Under the pieces are notes generated by a model. It was not told where the DNA came from, did not search any database, and saw nothing but the letters and a program-made list of their open reading frames with translations. Below, piece by piece: positions 61,639 to 64,000 of a DNA stretch of 64,000 nucleotides. Position numbers and translations under genes: made by a program. Source of the DNA: Brevibacillus choshinensis (GTDB taxonomy: Bacteria; Bacillota; Bacilli; Brevibacillales; Brevibacillaceae); contig NZ_LJJB01000013.1 in the NCBI RefSeq assembly GCF_001420695.1, forward strand, positions 1,581,731-1,645,730, given 5' to 3'. Every line of letters starts with the position of its first letter. The first letter of the stretch is position 1.

Positions 61639-61703
61639 ATTGTAAAGGGGATCTGAAGTGGGAACTATCGAGTTAACTTTCAGGAACCTTACACTTTTGT
61701 AAG
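61639..61703 (-). promoter_or_regulatory. BceR-type operator and activated promoter before the ECF sigma gene
   Basis: Minus strand: CTTACAAAAGTGTAAG (61703-61688), CTGAAAGTTAA (61683-61673), TCGAT, and -10 TACAAT (61644-61639) again 39 bases from the start of CTGAAAG. Poor -35 (TAGTTC). Matches the bceA element in sequence and every spacing. Confidence 0.7.
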
Positions 61704-61825
61704 TTTTTCATGCTGTAGTCGTAATCCATCCCCACTGCTCCCTCTTCGGACAAGTCCATCATAGCAATCCGATGTGGCAGGAACTCGTAAAGAATGTGGA
61801 AAGGTGTGAGAAAAGAACGCGACAT
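61673..61825 (-). CDS. Possible 50-residue protein upstream of ECF sigma gene
   Basis: ATG 61825 follows AGGAAAAG closely and opens a frame beginning MSRSFLTPFHILYEFL and ending KNLQKCKVPES, whose stop lies in the CTGAAAGTTAA element. No family recognised. The element itself would encode LQ...K..ES in this frame both here and at the end of the kinase, so the similarity of those ends reflects the shared DNA site. It may be chance. Confidence 0.25.
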   Translation of the reverse strand: MSRSFLTPFHILYEFLPHRIAMMDLSEEGAVGMDYDYSMKNLQKCKVPES

Positions 61826-61854
61826 CTTTTCCTGTTTGGACACTCAGCCGCCAC

Positions 61855-61896
61855 AAACAAAGAAACCGCCAGGAAGCATTCCTGACGGTACTTTGC
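61855..61896 (-). terminator. Terminator of purB
   Basis: ACCGTCAGGAA-N4-TTCCTGGCGGT then TTCTTTGTTTG on the minus strand, about 70 bases after the purB stop. It ends the purKB transcript. Confidence 0.7.
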
Positions 61897-61961
61897 TAGT
61901 GAAGTGTATCGAAAGCTCGGCTAAAGTTACCGGGCAGTCTTTCAAGCTCGTAAGGTTCTTC

Positions 61962-63257
61962 TTACAGCAACCCAAGACGTTGGAAAATGGTATCCACATG
62001 CTTGAGGTGATAGCGATAGTCGAAGCATTCGTCCAGCTCTTCTTTGCTCAAGGTAGAGCTGACAGTCGGATCCTCGTCTACGATCGCGCGGAAAGAACGT
62101 TGCTCTTCCCATGCTTGCATCGCACGCGGTTGTACCGTGTCGTACGCTTGCTCGCGGCTCATGCCTTTTTCGATCAGCTTCAGCATCACTTGCTGAGAAT
62201 AGATCAGGCCAAAAGTACGATCCATGTTGCGCTTCATGTTCTCTGGGAATACAGTCAGGTTTTTCACGATGTTCATGAAACGGCGCAGCATGTAGTTCAG
62301 TGCTTGCGTCGCATCCGGCAAGATTACGCGCTCTGCCGAGGAGTGGGAAATATCGCGCTCATGCCACAGCGACACGTTTTCATACGAAGTCAGCATGTGC
62401 CCACGAATCACGCGAGCCAGACCGGTGATGTTCTCGCTGCCGATTGGGTTGCGCTTGTGCGGCATTGCGGAGGAACCTTTTTGTCCCTTGGCAAATGCTT
62501 CTTCCACTTCACGCATTTCGCTCTTTTGCAGACCGCGGATTTCTGTTGCGAATTTCTCTAGGGAAGTCGCGATCAACGCCAGCGTAGCCATATACTCGGC
62601 ATGACGGTCACGCTGCAGGGTTTGGGTAGAAATCGGAGCTGCAGACAGACCCAGCTTTTCACACACATACGCTTCTACGAACGGATCGATATTGGCGTAG
62701 GTACCTACAGCACCAGAAATTTTCCCGAATGCCACTTCTTTTTTCGCTGCACGGAAACGAGCGAGGTTGCGCTTCATTTCTTCATGCCACAGAGCCAGCT
62801 TCAGGCCAAAAGTAGTCGGCTCAGCGTGTACCCCGTGAGTACGTCCCATGCATACGGTATCTTTGTGCTCACGAGCTTTTTCAGCCAGGATCGCGATGAA
62901 ATCCTCGATGTCTTTTTCCAGAATTTCATTGGCTTGGCGCAACAGATAAGATAGAGCCGTATCTACCACGTCTGTGGAAGTCAATCCGTAGTGTACCCAC
63001 TTCTTCTCTTCTCCCAAAGTCTCCGATACCGCACGGGTAAATGCCACGACGTCATGGCGAGTCTCTTCTTCGATCTCATAAATGCGTTTGATATCAAAAG
63101 TCGCTTTGTCCCATAGCTTGTTCACGTCTTCCTCAGGAATAACTCCCAGCTTGGACCATGCTTCGCAGGCGAGGATTTCCACTTCCAGCCACGCTTGAAA
63201 TTTGTTTTGTTCTGTCCAGATGGCGCGCATTTCTGGTCGGGAATAACGTTCGATCAT
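61962..63257 (-). CDS. purB: Adenylosuccinate lyase
   Basis: 431 residues, fumarase/aspartase superfamily: [20 protein letters not shown], and the mobile catalytic loop [18 protein letters not shown]. It splits SAICAR in IMP synthesis and adenylosuccinate in AMP synthesis. It overlaps purK by 4 bases. The next pur gene, purC, normally adjacent, lies about 34 kb further along this strand. Confidence 0.97.
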   Translation of the reverse strand: MIERYSRPEMRAIWTEQNKFQAWLEVEILACEAWSKLGVIPEEDVNKLWDKATFDIKRIYEIEEETRHDVVAFTRAVSETLGEEKKWVHYGLTSTDVVDTALSYLLRQANEILEKDIEDFIAILAEKAREHKDTVCMGRTHGVHAEPTTFGLKLALWHEEMKRNLARFRAAKKEVAFGKISGAVGTYANIDPFVEAYVCEKLGLSAAPISTQTLQRDRHAEYMATLALIATSLEKFATEIRGLQKSEMREVEEAFAKGQKGSSAMPHKRNPIGSENITGLARVIRGHMLTSYENVSLWHERDISHSSAERVILPDATQALNYMLRRFMNIVKNLTVFPENMKRNMDRTFGLIYSQQVMLKLIEKGMSREQAYDTVQPRAMQAWEEQRSFRAIVDEDPTVSSTLSKEELDECFDYRYHLKHVDTIFQRLGLL

Positions 63258-64000
63258 GATTGTACCTCCGTTTTATTCGTCCATATTTGTAGCTGCTCGA
63301 TAGTTGCGAGCGCTTCATCCACAGTGGGAGCCAACACGTTGATGTGGCCCATTTTCCGCTTCACTTTGCTTTCGGCTTTGCCGTACAAATGCAGCTTGGC
63401 AGAGCTAGGCAGACGATCGATCCCATCTAGAACCGGCTGAAGATGCTCTCCCAAAATATTAACCATCACGACCGGCGAGAGCAACTCTGTTGATCCCAAA
63501 GGCAGGTTGCATACGGCACGGACGTGCTGCTCAAACTGCGAAGTGACACAAGCATCCATCGTATAATGTCCCGAGTTGTGTGGGCGTGGCGCTAATTCGT
63601 TCACGTACAATTGTCCGTCTGCGGTCAAAAACATTTCGACTGCGATCAGGCCGATCACATCCAGTTTTTCCACTACGGTACGAGCTATTTCTTCAGCGCG
63701 TGCTTTTACGTCTTCGCTCACTCGCGCAGGTACGATGCTCAGGTGCAGGATGTTGTCCTGATGGACGTTCTCCGAGGTCGGGAATACGGCCAGCTCACCA
63801 GCAGGATTCCGGGCGGCGATGACGGACAGCTCCAGTTGAAAAGGAACGAATTGCTCCACGATCAGCTCCGTGCCTGCCTTTGCCAACGTTTCGTACGCTT
63901 CTGCCAGCTCTGACTCACATTTGAGGACCCATTGACCTTTGCCATCGTAGCCGCCGGTCGCCGTTTTCATGACTGCAGGCAAGCCCAGGTTACGCACGGC
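63254..64000 (-). CDS. purK: N5-carboxyaminoimidazole ribonucleotide synthase, 5' part outside window
   Basis: The last 249 codons of an ATP-grasp enzyme. Seen: [48 protein letters not shown] and the end [21 protein letters not shown]. PurK carboxylates AIR with bicarbonate and ATP. The N-terminus and any upstream purE are beyond the right edge. Confidence 0.95.
   Translation of the reverse strand, partial: AVRNLGLPAVMKTATGGYDGKGQWVLKCESELAEAYETLAKAGTELIVEQFVPFQLELSVIAARNPAGELAVFPTSENVHQDNILHLSIVPARVSEDVKARAEEIARTVVEKLDVIGLIAVEMFLTADGQLYVNELAPRPHNSGHYTMDACVTSQFEQHVRAVCNLPLGSTELLSPVVMVNILGEHLQPVLDGIDRLPSSAKLHLYGKAESKVKRKMGHINVLAPTVDEALATIEQLQIWTNKTEVQS

Noticed and set aside
28138-61961. The 34-kb segment between purB and purC as a mobile island
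   Set aside because: No integrase, transposase, tRNA end or flanking direct repeat was found by eye, and gene style matches the surroundings.

Overview
The window reads as chromosomal DNA of a spore-forming, low-to-mid GC Gram-positive, most likely Brevibacillus or a close Bacillales relative. The evidence is strong AGGAGG-type ribosome sites with many GTG/TTG starts, a purS gene, small sporulation-type proteins (YjcZ-like, SpoVIF-like), a B. subtilis-type PurBox, a Bce-type peptide sensing/detoxification module and sigma-A promoters. No rRNA, tRNA, CRISPR array, prophage or insertion sequence was found. Genus is inferred from gene style and is not proven.

Layout. 1-2.3 kb (-): MocR regulator and azlCD amino-acid exporter, cut by the window edge. 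2.4-3.1 kb: the 3' remnant of a catalase gene next to a well kept PerR-like box, and a 25-residue YjcZ-type gene. 3.2-6.5 kb (+): TetR regulator, HlyD-type protein and ABC-2 permease. 6.5-11.9 kb (-): livJHMGF branched-chain amino-acid ABC transporter. 12-16.4 kb: adenine-deaminase-like gene, a DUF2892-type membrane protein with a small partner, and a MarR-MFS pair. 16.4-28.3 kb (-): purine synthesis in two blocks, purCSQLFMN and purHD, separated by a PD-(D/E)XK nuclease-like gene and a SpoVIF-like gene. 28.3-31.8 kb: iron-type alcohol dehydrogenase behind two palindromes and a terminated leader, an M29 aminopeptidase and a DUF169 protein. 32-45.7 kb: one lipoprotein gene (+), then a 14-gene leftward Tad pilus cluster. 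45.8-46.4 kb (+): CDGSH and thioredoxin-like genes. 46.7-55.6 kb (-): Lrp regulator, a complete peptide ABC importer, two half-size chromate-type transporters and gamma-glutamyltransferase. 55.9-61.7 kb (-): guanine deaminase, a Bce-like module (response regulator, kinase, ATPase, permease) and an ECF sigma factor. 62-64 kb (-): purB and the 3' part of purK.

How the parts fit. The purine genes run in the canonical order K-B / C-S-Q-L-F-M-N / H-D on one strand but are broken at two places, one gap being about 34 kb. purC and purH each carry a promoter of the same build (TTGATR, 17 bp, TTTAAT, 11 bp, GTTCGTG), and purC also has a perfect PurBox. Adenine deaminase and guanine deaminase genes in the same window can feed purine salvage.

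The Tad cluster has the peptidase, assembly ATPases, platform proteins, Flp pilin and TadE/TadG-like minor components. It also contains two paralogous VWA lipoproteins and an exported protein with nine 10-residue Pro-rich repeats followed by a Gly-rich hydrophobic domain. This is the best candidate for a little-described system.

The Bce-like module shows a cis element (TTAC-N6-GTAA, CTGAAAGTTAA, then a -10 box 39 bp from the start of the second block) that recurs with identical spacing before the bceA-like gene and before the ECF sigma gene. This suggests that the two-component system drives both the transporter and a sigma factor.
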